From Arthrobacter sp. S39 (lineage in GTDB: Bacteria; Actinomycetota; Actinomycetes; Actinomycetales; Micrococcaceae): DNA of 52,698 nucleotides. Both the position numbers and the translations under genes were made by a program. The stretch's first letter is position 1, and each line of letters begins with the position of its first letter. Where the stretch lies: NCBI RefSeq assembly GCF_004320525.1, contig NZ_SIHX01000019.1, positions 1 through 52,698 on the forward strand, given 5' to 3'. Shown here in pieces: positions 1-7,967 of the stretch. Under the pieces are notes generated by a model. The model ran no database searches and had not been told where the DNA came from. It was given only the letters and a program-made list of their open reading frames with translations.

Positions 1-73
1 CGGAAAAGAACTGCGCCTTCTGCTCCGGCGTATATTTCCTCCGGCCGACAGCTTCTTTCGTTAAAAACGACAC
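1..73 (-). CDS. Transposase, N-terminal fragment (gene continues beyond window)
   Basis: A GTG codon at 73 opens a frame that stays open to the window edge. Its 24 codons give VSFLTKEAVGRRKYTPEQKA followed by QFFS, the kind of basic, helix-forming start (RRKYTPEQKAQFF) found in actinobacterial transposases before their helix-turn-helix. Only this N-terminus is visible, so the catalytic DDE domain cannot be examined. No ribosome binding site is obvious upstream; the start lies just inside the hairpin-forming end of the element, as is common for insertion sequences that limit their own expression. Confidence 0.55.
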   Translation of the reverse strand, partial: MSFLTKEAVGRRKYTPEQKAQFFS

Positions 74-114
74 GGTCGTTGCAACTCCCAAAAATTCTGG
101 GTGTTGCAACGACC
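74..114. repeat. Inverted repeat at the IS end
   Basis: GGTCGTTGCAAC (74-85) and GTTGCAACGACC (103-114) are exact inverted copies separated by 17 bases that themselves contain a CCCA/TGGG pairing. The outer arm is probably the terminal inverted repeat bound by the transposase; the inner arm makes a hairpin in any transcript entering the element and could shield the transposase start from read-through. Confidence 0.65.
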
Positions 115-118
115 GCTA

Positions 119-170
119 GAACCCGCCACCCTGAAGGTGGCTGCCGGGCCTTTCGCCCGTTGCCGGGTTC
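119..170. terminator. Branched hairpin downstream of putA
   Basis: A GAACCC/GGGTTC outer stem (119-124 with 165-170) encloses two small hairpins: GCCACC/GGTGGC (125-130 with 136-141) and CGGGC/GCCCG (145-149 with 155-159). It lies directly after the putA stop codon (minus strand), so a role in ending or stabilising that transcript is likely. There is no T-run, so a classical intrinsic terminator is not proven. Confidence 0.4.
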
Positions 171-176
171 GGGCGC

Positions 177-3100
177 CTAGATCAGTGCATCCGAGAGGTG
201 GTTCGGGGTGCCGAAGCGGTGGGCGGTGATGCTGATGGCCTGCTCGTGCAGGAACGGCAGCAGCTCCACGCGTCCGGCCTCGGTGACCGGGTGGGCGTAG
301 ATCGCCAGGTCCGGGCGGCCGTCGGTGGCCTCCGCCAGGGCGGTGGCGTCGCCGCCGATCAGGCGGATCCGCGCACCGGAGAGCTTGCCCGCAGCGGCGA
401 GGCGTGCCGCCGAAGCCAGCCAGCCGGCGTCGGACTCCACCGTGACGGTGACGTCCAGACCGGTGAGCACGGAGCGCAGCTGGGCGGGAAGTTCGACGGC
501 GGTGGACACTGTCAGTGCGGAACCGGCCAGGACACCGGCGGCCACGGTCCGCGCCAGGTGGGCGAGCGGGGCACCTTCGGAAAGCCGTACGGTGACCGGC
601 AGCGCGCGGTAGCGGAAGATGTTCCGCTCAGCGCTCAGGCCGGAGACGTCCTTGGCCGTGCCGAACTCGTCGGCCCAGGCCTGGGCGTCGGAGGCCAGCG
701 AGCGCTGCAGGGGCTCAAGCTCAGCCGGCTGCAATGCCCCTGCGGTCGCGTCGAGGATGCGGCGGACGGCCGCGTTGGTGACGGCGGTCGTGGCGGACGC
801 TTCGGCGTTGACCCAGTCGCCGAGGCCGGCCAGGTAGTTGGGTCCGCCGGCCTTGGTGCCTGCGCCCACAGCGGATTTCTTCCAGCCGCCGAACGGCTGG
901 CGCTGCACGATGGCGCCGGTGATGCCGCGGTTGACGTACAGGTTGCCGGCCTGGATGGAGTCCAGCCAGGTGCCGAGCTCGTCCGGGTTGAGCGAGTGCA
1001 GGCCTGCGGTGAGGCCGTACTCGATCTGGTTCTGGATGGCGATGGCCTCCTCCAGGGTTTCCGCCGTCATGACGCCGAGGACCGGTCCGAAGAATTCGGT
1101 GAGGTGGAAGTAGGATCCGCGGCGGACGCCGTGGCGCACGCCCGGGCTCCAGAGCCGGCCGGTCCCGTCCAGCTTGCGCGGTTCAACGGCCCAGCTTTCG
1201 CCTTCGCCGAGCGTGGTGAGGGCATTGAGGAGCTTGCCGTTGGCGGGCTCGATGATGGGGCCCATCTGGCTGGTGGGGTCCTGCGGGTAGCCCACCTTCA
1301 GGGAAGTGACGGCGTCGACCAGCTGGTTGTGGAAGCGCTTGGATTTCGCTACGGAGCCGACCAGGATCACCAGCGACGCCGCGGAGCACTTCTGCCCGGC
1401 GTGGCCGAAGGCAGAGTACGCCACGTCCTTCGCGGCCAGGTCCAGGTCCGCGCTGGGGGTGACGATGATGGCGTTCTTGCCGCTGGTCTCTGCCAGCAGG
1501 GGCAGATCCTTGCGGAAGGAACGGAACAGCTCGGCGGTTTCGTAGCCGCCGGTCAGGATGACGCGGTCCACGGCGGGGTGGGAGATCAGCTGCTGGCCGA
1601 GCTCACGCTCGCCGAGCTGCACCATGGTCAGCACGTCCTTCGGGACGCCTGCTTCCCAGAGGGCCTCGATCATCACGGCGCCGCTGCGGCGTGCCTGCTT
1701 GGCGGGCTTGATGACGACGGCGGAGCCGGCGGCGAGTGCCGCGAGGGTGGACCCGGCCGGGATGGCGACCGGGAAGTTCCATGGCGGGGTCACCACGGTG
1801 AGCTTGGCAGGCACGAACGTGGCGCCGTCGACCTTTTCCAGCTTCCGGGCGGATTCGGCGTAGTAGTGGGCAAAGTCCACGGCTTCGCTGACCTCGGGGT
1901 CTCCCTGGTCGATCGTCTTGCCGGTTTCGCTGGCCATGACCTCCAGAAGGTCGGCGCGGCGGGCCTCCAGGACGTCGCCGGCGCGGTGCAGGATTTCGGC
2001 CCGCTCGTCGCCGGAGAGTGCACCCCAGGCTTTGCCCTTTTCGACGGCGGTGGCGATGACCGTGTTGAGGGTGTCCGCGTCAGTGATGGTGGCGGCCTCG
2101 ACGGCGGCGCTGCCCAGCGTGGAGGTGGCGACCCGGCCCAGGATGGCGCGGCCCCAGACGCGGTTGGCAGGCAGCGACGGGTCGGTATCCGGGGTGTCCT
2201 TGAACGAATCGTGCGGCAGGGGCTGCGGCGGGAGGCTGCGGTTCTGCTGCCGGCTGGCCGGGGGGACGGCGTCGTCGAGCCTGTCCAGGGAGGCGAGGAA
2301 GCGCTGCTTCTCGCGTTCGAAGAGGACCTCGTTCTCGCTGAGCTCAAACACGGCGGACATGAAGTTGTCCTGGCTTGCGCCTTCTTCGAGGCGGCGGATC
2401 AGGTAGGCGATGGCGACGTCGAACTCGGCCGGGTGCACCACCGGGGTGTAGAGCAGGAGCGAGCCGACGTCCTTCTTGACGGCTTCGGCCTGGCCCTGTG
2501 CCATGCCCAGCAGCATCTCGAATTCGATGCCTGCTTCCACGCCGCGCTGCTTGGCCAGGAGCCAGGCGAAGGCGATGTCGAAGAGGTTGTGGCCGGCCAC
2601 GCCGATCCGGACGTTCCCGATCCGGTCCGGGTGCAGCGAGTAGTTGATGACGCGCTTGTAGTTGGTATCCGAATCCTGCTTGGTGCCCCAGGTGGCGAGC
2701 GGCCAGTCGTGCAGCGAGGATTCGACCTGTTCCATGGGCAGGTTGGCGCCCTTGACCACGCGGACCTTGATGGCGGCGCCGCCGTTGGCGCGGCGCTCTG
2801 CGGCCCAGTCCTGGAGGCGGATCATGGCCGAGAGGGCGTCCGGGAGGTAGGCCTGGAGCACGATGCCGGCTTCGAGGTTCTTGAACTCCGGCTTATCCAG
2901 GATCCTGGTGAAGACCGCGATGGTCATGTCCAGGTCCTTGTATTCCTCCATGTCCAGGTTGATGAACTTGGCCTTGCTTCCCTTGGTGGCGAAGGATGCG
3001 GCGCGGGTGAAGAGCGGGGTGAGCTTCTCGACGACGTGCTCCACCGCCTCGTCGAAGGCCCATGGCGAGTGCGGGGCCACGGTGGAGGAGACCTTGATGG

Positions 3101-3683
3101 ACACGTAGTCCACGTCCGGGCGGGCCAGGAGGGTGTGGGTTCCTTCGAGCCGGCGGGAGGCCTCGTGCTCTCCGAGGACTGCCTCGCCGAGGAGGTTGAC
3201 GTTGAGCTTGACGCCGTCCTTGCGGATCTTGGCGATGGCCGGGCCCAGCTTGGCTTCGGTGGCGTCGACGATCAGGTGGCCCACCATCTCGCGGAGCACC
3301 TTGCGGGCGATCGGGATGACCACCTGCGGCAGGACCGGGGCCATGGCACCGCCGAGCTGGACAGCGCTGCGCATGTACCAGGGCAGGAAGGCCGGGACCT
3401 TCGGCGCGAGGGCCGCGAGGTTGCGGGCGGCGACGTTCAGGTCCTCCGGGCGGACGACGCCGTCCACGAAGCCGACGGTGAAGTCCAGGCCGTTCGGATC
3501 CTTCAGGACCCCGGCGAGCTGCTCGGCCGAAGCGTCCACGGGAACCTTCGAAGCCTCCGTCAGCCAGCGGCGCACCAGCCCGATGGTTTCCGCCGCGAGG
3601 GCACGCGCCTGGGGCACGTCAACGTCAGCTGTGCGGGGCGTGGATCCGGCGTTCACACCGGGCTCCATAGCAATGTTGGTCAT
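177..3683 (-). CDS. putA: Bifunctional proline dehydrogenase / L-glutamate gamma-semialdehyde dehydrogenase (PutA)
   Basis: Oxidises proline to pyrroline-5-carboxylate (FAD-dependent) and then to glutamate (NAD-dependent). The 1168-residue protein has a proline dehydrogenase barrel at about residues 60-470 (conserved stretches VKGANLPMEQ near 310 and YLIRRLEEGASQDNF near 427) and an aldehyde dehydrogenase domain at about 500-1000 with PPWNFP (Asn636), ETSGKN (Glu732) and GQKCS (catalytic Cys766). About 165 further C-terminal residues are of the type seen in other long PutA proteins. There is no N-terminal ribbon-helix-helix domain, so unlike enterobacterial PutA it cannot regulate its own gene; the LysR gene at 5518 and the element at 3730-3787 are the likely control. 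The start is the first Met of the frame; the ribosome binding site is weak (GGAAAGAACGAG), and a second Met lies five codons in. Confidence 0.95.
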   Translation of the reverse strand: MTNIAMEPGVNAGSTPRTADVDVPQARALAAETIGLVRRWLTEASKVPVDASAEQLAGVLKDPNGLDFTVGFVDGVVRPEDLNVAARNLAALAPKVPAFLPWYMRSAVQLGGAMAPVLPQVVIPIARKVLREMVGHLIVDATEAKLGPAIAKIRKDGVKLNVNLLGEAVLGEHEASRRLEGTHTLLARPDVDYVSIKVSSTVAPHSPWAFDEAVEHVVEKLTPLFTRAASFATKGSKAKFINLDMEEYKDLDMTIAVFTRILDKPEFKNLEAGIVLQAYLPDALSAMIRLQDWAAERRANGGAAIKVRVVKGANLPMEQVESSLHDWPLATWGTKQDSDTNYKRVINYSLHPDRIGNVRIGVAGHNLFDIAFAWLLAKQRGVEAGIEFEMLLGMAQGQAEAVKKDVGSLLLYTPVVHPAEFDVAIAYLIRRLEEGASQDNFMSAVFELSENEVLFEREKQRFLASLDRLDDAVPPASRQQNRSLPPQPLPHDSFKDTPDTDPSLPANRVWGRAILGRVATSTLGSAAVEAATITDADTLNTVIATAVEKGKAWGALSGDERAEILHRAGDVLEARRADLLEVMASETGKTIDQGDPEVSEAVDFAHYYAESARKLEKVDGATFVPAKLTVVTPPWNFPVAIPAGSTLAALAAGSAVVIKPAKQARRSGAVMIEALWEAGVPKDVLTMVQLGERELGQQLISHPAVDRVILTGGYETAELFRSFRKDLPLLAETSGKNAIIVTPSADLDLAAKDVAYSAFGHAGQKCSAASLVILVGSVAKSKRFHNQLVDAVTSLKVGYPQDPTSQMGPIIEPANGKLLNALTTLGEGESWAVEPRKLDGTGRLWSPGVRHGVRRGSYFHLTEFFGPVLGVMTAETLEEAIAIQNQIEYGLTAGLHSLNPDELGTWLDSIQAGNLYVNRGITGAIVQRQPFGGWKKSAVGAGTKAGGPNYLAGLGDWVNAEASATTAVTNAAVRRILDATAGALQPAELEPLQRSLASDAQAWADEFGTAKDVSGLSAERNIFRYRALPVTVRLSEGAPLAHLARTVAAGVLAGSALTVSTAVELPAQLRSVLTGLDVTVTVESDAGWLASAARLAAAGKLSGARIRLIGGDATALAEATDGRPDLAIYAHPVTEAGRVELLPFLHEQAISITAHRFGTPNHLSDALI

Positions 3684-3729
3684 GGCTGCAACTCGTTCTT
3701 TCCGTGGGTTCTGAGGAGGTCTTATTCAT

Positions 3730-3787
3730 CAGTATGAGCCTGCGATCACATAAGATAAAGCGATGTTTCCTAAGCAATACAGGTTAG
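3730..3787. promoter_or_regulatory. Probable LysR-type binding region upstream of putA
   Basis: This 58-bp AT-rich stretch aligns without gaps to 5440-5497 in the permease/lysR intergenic region. Identical blocks include CAGTATG and AGATAAAG; by hand count about 37 of 58 positions agree. In both places the element has the same orientation relative to the minus-strand target gene (putA here, the permease there), which is what a shared activator site would look like. The right-hand third contains a GAATA/TATTC type inverted repeat that is exact in the second copy and degenerate here. Confidence 0.6.
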
Positions 3788-3820
3788 AAAACCCAACGTT
3801 TTATTTCGCCGTTAAATACG

Positions 3821-3883
3821 CGTTGCCCTATCACCTTTGGCTCCCAAAACGCGCGTTTGGGGACCATAGGTGATAGGGCAACG
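3821..3883. terminator. Long hairpin between permease and putA
   Basis: CGTTGCCCTATCACCT (3821-3836) is exactly complementary to 3868-3883, and the loop carries a second stem (CCCAAA with TTTGGG, 3843-3848 and 3856-3861), giving a near-continuous 63-nt hairpin. It starts 19 bases beyond the permease stop codon on the minus strand and ends about 34 bases from the proposed regulatory element of putA. The likely role is to separate permease and putA transcripts; the absence of a T-run leaves open a repeat element or a regulatory structure. Confidence 0.55.
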
Positions 3884-3901
3884 GAGGCTGTATCGGGAAG
3901 G

Positions 3902-5365
3902 TCAGCCGACCGGGCGGTGCATCTCCACGGCTTCCTCATGGCGCGGGCTGTTCGGGTTCATCAGCGAGTGCTTCTTGCCGTAGAAGAAGTAGATGGCCAG
4001 GCCGATGACCAGCCAGACGCCGAAGCGAACCCAGGTCTCCCAGTGCAGCTGGAACATCAGGAAAGCCGAGGCAAGCACGCCGAAGGCGGGTATGAACGGC
4101 ATCAGCGGCAGGCGGAAGGTGCGCGGCGCATCCGGCTTTTTGTAGCGGAAGACGATCACCGAGAAACAGACGACGACGAACGCGGCCAGGATGCCGATGT
4201 TGGTGAGGTCCGCGACTTCCTTGATGGGGAACACCCCGGCCAGCAGGGCTGAGGCGACGCCGGCGATCCAGGTCACGCGCTGCGGCGTGCCGTGGCGGTC
4301 GGTCTTGGCGAACCAGCCGGGGAGCAGGCCGTCGCGGCTCATCGAGAACCAGACGCGGGTGACGCCCAGGAGGAAGGTCAGCATCACGGTCAGGATGGAG
4401 AGGACGGCGAACACCGAGATAATGGTGGCGATGACGGGCAGTCCCACGCCGGTGAATGCAGAGGCGAATCCGGCCTTCGGGTCGATGTCCTTGTAGTTCT
4501 GCATCCCGGTGAGCACCAACGTGGCCGCCACGTACAGCAGCATGGCAATGATCAGGGACAGGATGATGGCCTTGGGCATGTGCTTCTTGCCGTCCTTGGC
4601 CTCCTCGGCCGCGGTACTCATGGCGTCGTAGCCGAACACAGCGAAGAATACGGTGGCGGAGCCCGCCAGGACCGGGCCGAAGCCGCTGGGCATAAACGGG
4701 TTGTAGTTGTTGGTGTCGATGTAGAAGATGCCCAGGCCGATGATGAAGAGGATCAGGATGACCTTGATGGCAACGGCCACAAGTTCAAACCGGCCGAAAG
4801 CCTTGGTGCCACGGGAAAGGATCCACGTCACAAGGAGGCAGACCATGATCGCGGGGATGTTCACGATGCCGCCCTTGCCTTCGTCGGGCGTGGAGGTCAT
4901 CCAGATGGGCATGTGGATACCGATGCCGGACAGGAACGCATCGAAGTAGCCCGAAATACCGATGGCCACCACGGCCACAATGGCGATGTATTCCAGGAGC
5001 AGGTCCCAGCCGATGAACCAGCCAATCACTTCACCCAGAGCCACGTAGCCGTAGGTGTAGGCCGAGCCGGCGCGGGGAATCATGCCGGCGAACTCGGCGT
5101 AGGACAGGGCTGCCGCGGCGGAGGCCAGGCCTGCGATAAGGAACGAGAACAGCACCGCGGGCCCTACGCCCGGAGTGCCCTCACTGCCCGCAGCCACCAG
5201 GCCCGCGAGGGAGAAAATGCCGACGCCGATAATGCCGCCGACGCCGATGGCGGTCAACTGCCAGAGTCCGAGGGATTTGAAGAGCCCGCTGTGCTTGTTT
5301 TCTTCCTCTATGTCGTCGATGGGCTTGCGCCTCATGATCGACTGGGACAGATCTCTAGTGCTCAT
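3902..5365 (-). CDS. APC-superfamily amino acid permease
   Basis: A 487-residue integral membrane protein with about 12 hydrophobic segments, starting with the classical APC entry helix (QLTAIGVGGIIGVGIFSLAG, residues 35-54) and carrying the YAEFAGMIPRAGSAYTYGY motif of the cationic amino acid transporter (CAT/YfnA-like) branch. It probably takes up an amino acid by proton symport. Position between putA and a LysR gene, and the regulatory element shared with putA, suggest that the substrate is proline or a related amino acid, although CAT-type members more often carry cationic amino acids. The start has a good ribosome binding site (AGGGAG). A separate hairpin at 3821-3883 follows the stop. 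Confidence 0.85.
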   Translation of the reverse strand: MSTRDLSQSIMRRKPIDDIEEENKHSGLFKSLGLWQLTAIGVGGIIGVGIFSLAGLVAAGSEGTPGVGPAVLFSFLIAGLASAAAALSYAEFAGMIPRAGSAYTYGYVALGEVIGWFIGWDLLLEYIAIVAVVAIGISGYFDAFLSGIGIHMPIWMTSTPDEGKGGIVNIPAIMVCLLVTWILSRGTKAFGRFELVAVAIKVILILFIIGLGIFYIDTNNYNPFMPSGFGPVLAGSATVFFAVFGYDAMSTAAEEAKDGKKHMPKAIILSLIIAMLLYVAATLVLTGMQNYKDIDPKAGFASAFTGVGLPVIATIISVFAVLSILTVMLTFLLGVTRVWFSMSRDGLLPGWFAKTDRHGTPQRVTWIAGVASALLAGVFPIKEVADLTNIGILAAFVVVCFSVIVFRYKKPDAPRTFRLPLMPFIPAFGVLASAFLMFQLHWETWVRFGVWLVIGLAIYFFYGKKHSLMNPNSPRHEEAVEMHRPVG

Positions 5366-5439
5366 CGGAACTCCCTGCTTGGGTGGGGCCCATCTGCGGC
5401 GCCCTGCGTTGGCCTGTGACGGGGATTACTTATCCCCAA

Positions 5440-5497
5440 CAGTATGCAAGCGCGGTTGCATTAGATAAAGTGAATACTTCTTACCAATATTCATTAG
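5440..5497. promoter_or_regulatory. Probable LysR-type binding region between permease and regulator
   Basis: Second copy of the 58-bp element described at 3730-3787. It lies in the divergent promoter region, 75 bases before the permease start and 20 bases before the regulator start. It contains an exact inverted repeat GAATA-N11-TATTC (5472-5476 and 5488-5492), which fits the T-N11-A rule for LysR-family boxes. The usual arrangement would be activation of the permease and negative autoregulation of the regulator. Confidence 0.6.
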
Positions 5498-5517
5498 ATT
5501 CATCAAGGAATGTGGCT

Positions 5518-6432
5518 ATGCTCGATGTGCGCCGCCTCAGGCTGCTCCGCGAACTGAAGATCCGGGGCACGCTGGCCGAGGTGGCCGAGGCGCTTCAGTA
5601 CAGCCCGTCGTCGGTCTCCCAGCAGCTGGCCCTGCTGGAAAAGGAGGCCGGGGTCGAGCTCCTCCGGAAGACCGGGCGCCGGGTACAGCTGACGCCGCAG
5701 GCAGAAGTCCTCGTGGCCCACACCGCCCAGCTGCTCGAAACACTGGAGCAGGCTGAGGCGGACCTGGCCGCCTCGCTGACCACCGTCACCGGCACCGTCC
5801 GCATTGCCGTCTTCCAGTCGGCGGCCCTGGCGCTGATGCCCGAGACCCTGACAAGAATGACCACGGCGTACCCCGAGGTCCGGATCGAAATGATCCAGCG
5901 CGAGCCCGAAACCGCCCTGCACGAGACGTGGGCCCGGGACTTCGACCTGGTGATTGCCGAGCAGTATCCGGGACACGCCGCCCCGCGCTACCCGGAGCTG
6001 GACCGCATCAAGCTCACCACCGACGCGATCCGGCTCGCGGTCCCGCCGGCATCCCCGGACCGGCCCCGCATCACCTCCATCGAGGACACTGCCGGGCTCG
6101 CGTGGGTGATGGAGCCGCGCGGTGCCGCCTCCCGGCACTGGGCAGAACAGGCCTGCCGGAGTGCCGGCTTCGAGCCGGACGTCCGCTTTGAGACGGCCGA
6201 CCTGCAGGCCCAGATCCGGCTCATCGAGTCAGGTAACGCGGTGGCCCTCATGCCGGACCTCGTCTGGACCGGCCGCAGCACCACGGCCCAACTGCTGGAC
6301 CTGCCGGGCAACCCGCACCGGACCATCTTCACCTCCGTGCGCCGCTCCAGCGCGAAGCGGCCGGCCATCCTCGCCGCCCGCGAGACGCTCGCCATCACCG
6401 CGGAATCGGTGCGGAATCCCGACGGCGGCTAA
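5518..6432 (+). CDS. LysR-family transcriptional regulator, likely of proline/amino acid catabolism
   Basis: A 304-residue LysR-type regulator: N-terminal winged helix-turn-helix (residues 1-60, with LAEVAEALQYSPSSVSQQLA as recognition region) followed by a linker helix and a periplasmic-binding-protein-like effector domain (about 90-290). The ATG at 5518 is chosen rather than an earlier ATG because it is preceded by AAGGAA at 5505-5510 with 7-base spacing, the domain starts right there, and the earlier codons run through the regulatory element. It is divergent from the permease and next but one to putA; the shared element in front of both supports control of both. The effector (proline, another amino acid or P5C) cannot be told from sequence. 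Confidence 0.85.
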   Translation: MLDVRRLRLLRELKIRGTLAEVAEALQYSPSSVSQQLALLEKEAGVELLRKTGRRVQLTPQAEVLVAHTAQLLETLEQAEADLAASLTTVTGTVRIAVFQSAALALMPETLTRMTTAYPEVRIEMIQREPETALHETWARDFDLVIAEQYPGHAAPRYPELDRIKLTTDAIRLAVPPASPDRPRITSIEDTAGLAWVMEPRGAASRHWAEQACRSAGFEPDVRFETADLQAQIRLIESGNAVALMPDLVWTGRSTTAQLLDLPGNPHRTIFTSVRRSSAKRPAILAARETLAITAESVRNPDGG

Positions 6433-6541
6433 GGGCTTCAGCGCGTATTCCCGCCACGCGCGGCGCCTCCATGACGCCCCGTGCGCCTGTGTTTCCTGCG
6501 TCACTGCGGGATCCGGACCCCGACGCTAGACTGATCTGGTT

Positions 6542-6967
6542 ATGAATCGCACAATGTTCAAGTCCAAAATCCACCGGGCCACCGTCACGCACGCTGACCT
6601 GCACTACGTTGGTTCGGTCACCGTCGACCTGGACCTGCTGGACGCTGCCGACATCCTGCCCGGCGAGCTTGTTGCCATTGTGGACGTCACCAACGGCGCC
6701 CGCCTGGAGACCTATACCATCGCCGGCGAGCGCGGTTCAGGGGTCATCGGCATCAACGGGGCAGCGGCGCACCTAATGCACGAGAACGACATCGTCATCC
6801 TGATCACCTACGCCCAGATGACCACGGATGAGGCCAACGCCTACGCGCCGAAGGTTGTCCACGTGGATCAGGACAACAAAATCGTCCAGATCGGAAACGA
6901 TCCTGCGGAGGGCCACACCCCGGGACTGATGCGCCCCCCTTTCGCCCTTAACAACGCCGTCCTCTAA
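6542..6967 (+). CDS. panD: Aspartate 1-decarboxylase (PanD)
   Basis: Converts L-aspartate to beta-alanine for pantothenate and coenzyme A synthesis. The 141-residue proenzyme has the self-cleavage site Gly24-Ser25 in YVGSVTVD, whose Ser becomes the pyruvoyl group, and the catalytic set known from E. coli (Lys9, Arg54, Tyr58) at the same numbers; NGAAAH follows near residue 72. No Shine-Dalgarno sequence is seen; a TAGACT hexamer at 6527-6532 sits 9 bases before the ATG, so the mRNA probably has almost no leader. The other pantothenate genes are not in the window. Confidence 0.95.
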   Translation: MNRTMFKSKIHRATVTHADLHYVGSVTVDLDLLDAADILPGELVAIVDVTNGARLETYTIAGERGSGVIGINGAAAHLMHENDIVILITYAQMTTDEANAYAPKVVHVDQDNKIVQIGNDPAEGHTPGLMRPPFALNNAVL

Positions 6968-7019
6968 CCAGGAGCGTGAGTTCTGGCCCTGACTGGCGCT
7001 GCGCCTTAGGAGACCATCC

Positions 7020-7946
7020 TTGTTAGGCGTGCTCGCAGGCTTTTTTGTTGTCTGGTGCATCATCCTGGTGGGCTGGTTTGTGGGCCGGCGGAAGATCCTG
7101 GGCGAGAACGCGCGCCAGGTCCTCAGCGGCCTGACATTCTTTGTGGCCAGCCCCGCGCTGCTCTTCGAAACCCTCAGCAAGGCACGGCTGCAGGAAGTCT
7201 TCGCGGAGCCGCTGCTGGTAACGGCCGTGGCAGCGATCGCCACCGCCGCGATCTTTTTTGCCATCGCCAAGTTCCTGCTCAAGCGTGCGCTGCCGGAAGC
7301 GCTGATGTCGTCCATGGCCGCGTCGCTGGCGAACTCCGCCAACCTGGGCATCCCGATCGCCGTCTACGTCCTCGGCGACGCCAGCTATGTCGCTCCGCTG
7401 CTGATCTTCCAGCTGGCCTTCTTCACGCCGCTGTTCCTGATGATCCTGGATTCAAGCACGAGCTCCCACCGCACTACACCGCTGCGCTTTGTGCTGATGA
7501 TCCTGCGGAATCCGATGATTGTGGGCTCCGGGCTGGGCCTGCTGGTGGCCGGGACGGGATTTCAGGTTCCCGCACTGGTCATGGAGCCGATCCACCTGAT
7601 CGGCGGCGCCGCAATCCCTGCCATGCTGATCGCCTTCGGTATGAGCCTGAACGGCAGCCGGCCGCTGCAGGCGTCGGCGGGACGCCGGGTGGACACGCTC
7701 CTGGCGAGCGCCTTCAAGCTGGTCATCCAGCCGGCCCTCGCCTACGTTTTCGCACGCTTTGCGCTGGGGATGGAAGGACATGCGCTCTTCGCCGTCGTGG
7801 TGACGTCCGCGCTCCCCACCGCACAGAATGTCTTTGTGGCCGCCAGCCGGTACAAGACCGGCCTGACCGTCGCCAAGGACACCGTGCTGCTGACCACGGT
7901 GGTGGCCGTGCCCGCCATGATCGGCGTGGCGCTGCTGCTCGCCTGA
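7020..7946 (+). CDS. AEC-family transporter (auxin efflux carrier type)
   Basis: A 308-residue membrane protein with about ten hydrophobic segments in the two-half arrangement of the AEC family (PF03547), with the small-residue/proline stretches ASLANSANLGIPIAVYVLG (near residue 101) and SALPTAQNVFVAA (near 261) in the two broken helices. Bacterial members export or import small organic acids such as malate or malonate; the substrate here is unknown. The start is a TTG preceded by TAGGAG with a good spacing; no better ATG exists nearby. It lies between panD and a flavin amine oxidase, which could form one transcript. Confidence 0.8.
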   Translation: MLGVLAGFFVVWCIILVGWFVGRRKILGENARQVLSGLTFFVASPALLFETLSKARLQEVFAEPLLVTAVAAIATAAIFFAIAKFLLKRALPEALMSSMAASLANSANLGIPIAVYVLGDASYVAPLLIFQLAFFTPLFLMILDSSTSSHRTTPLRFVLMILRNPMIVGSGLGLLVAGTGFQVPALVMEPIHLIGGAAIPAMLIAFGMSLNGSRPLQASAGRRVDTLLASAFKLVIQPALAYVFARFALGMEGHALFAVVVTSALPTAQNVFVAASRYKTGLTVAKDTVLLTTVVAVPAMIGVALLLA

Positions 7947-7967
7947 CCCGAACCTGAGGAGGAACAG

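Larger units (their letters stand above)
1..114 (-). mobile_element. End of an insertion sequence (IS30-like), cut by the window edge
   Basis: The first 114 bases read on the minus strand as the 5' end of an insertion sequence: a terminal sequence GGTCGTTGCAACACCC starting at 114, followed closely by a transposase start. The outer boundary is placed at about 114 because that is where the inverted repeat begins; no target duplication can be checked as the other end lies outside the window. The family call (IS30-like) rests on the terminal sequence and on the N-terminal transposase residues and is tentative; an IS3-type element is the alternative. Confidence 0.6.

Noticed and set aside
119..170. 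Transfer RNA gene
   Set aside because: The fold has a 6-7-bp outer stem but only two inner arms and 52 bases; anticodon and T arms are not identifiable.
198..3737. A 1179-codon open frame on the plus strand opposite putA
   Set aside because: It is antisense to a complete PutA with all catalytic motifs; the predicted protein is a Gly/Val/Arg/Asp-rich composition typical of the opposite strand of a high-GC gene and has no domain.
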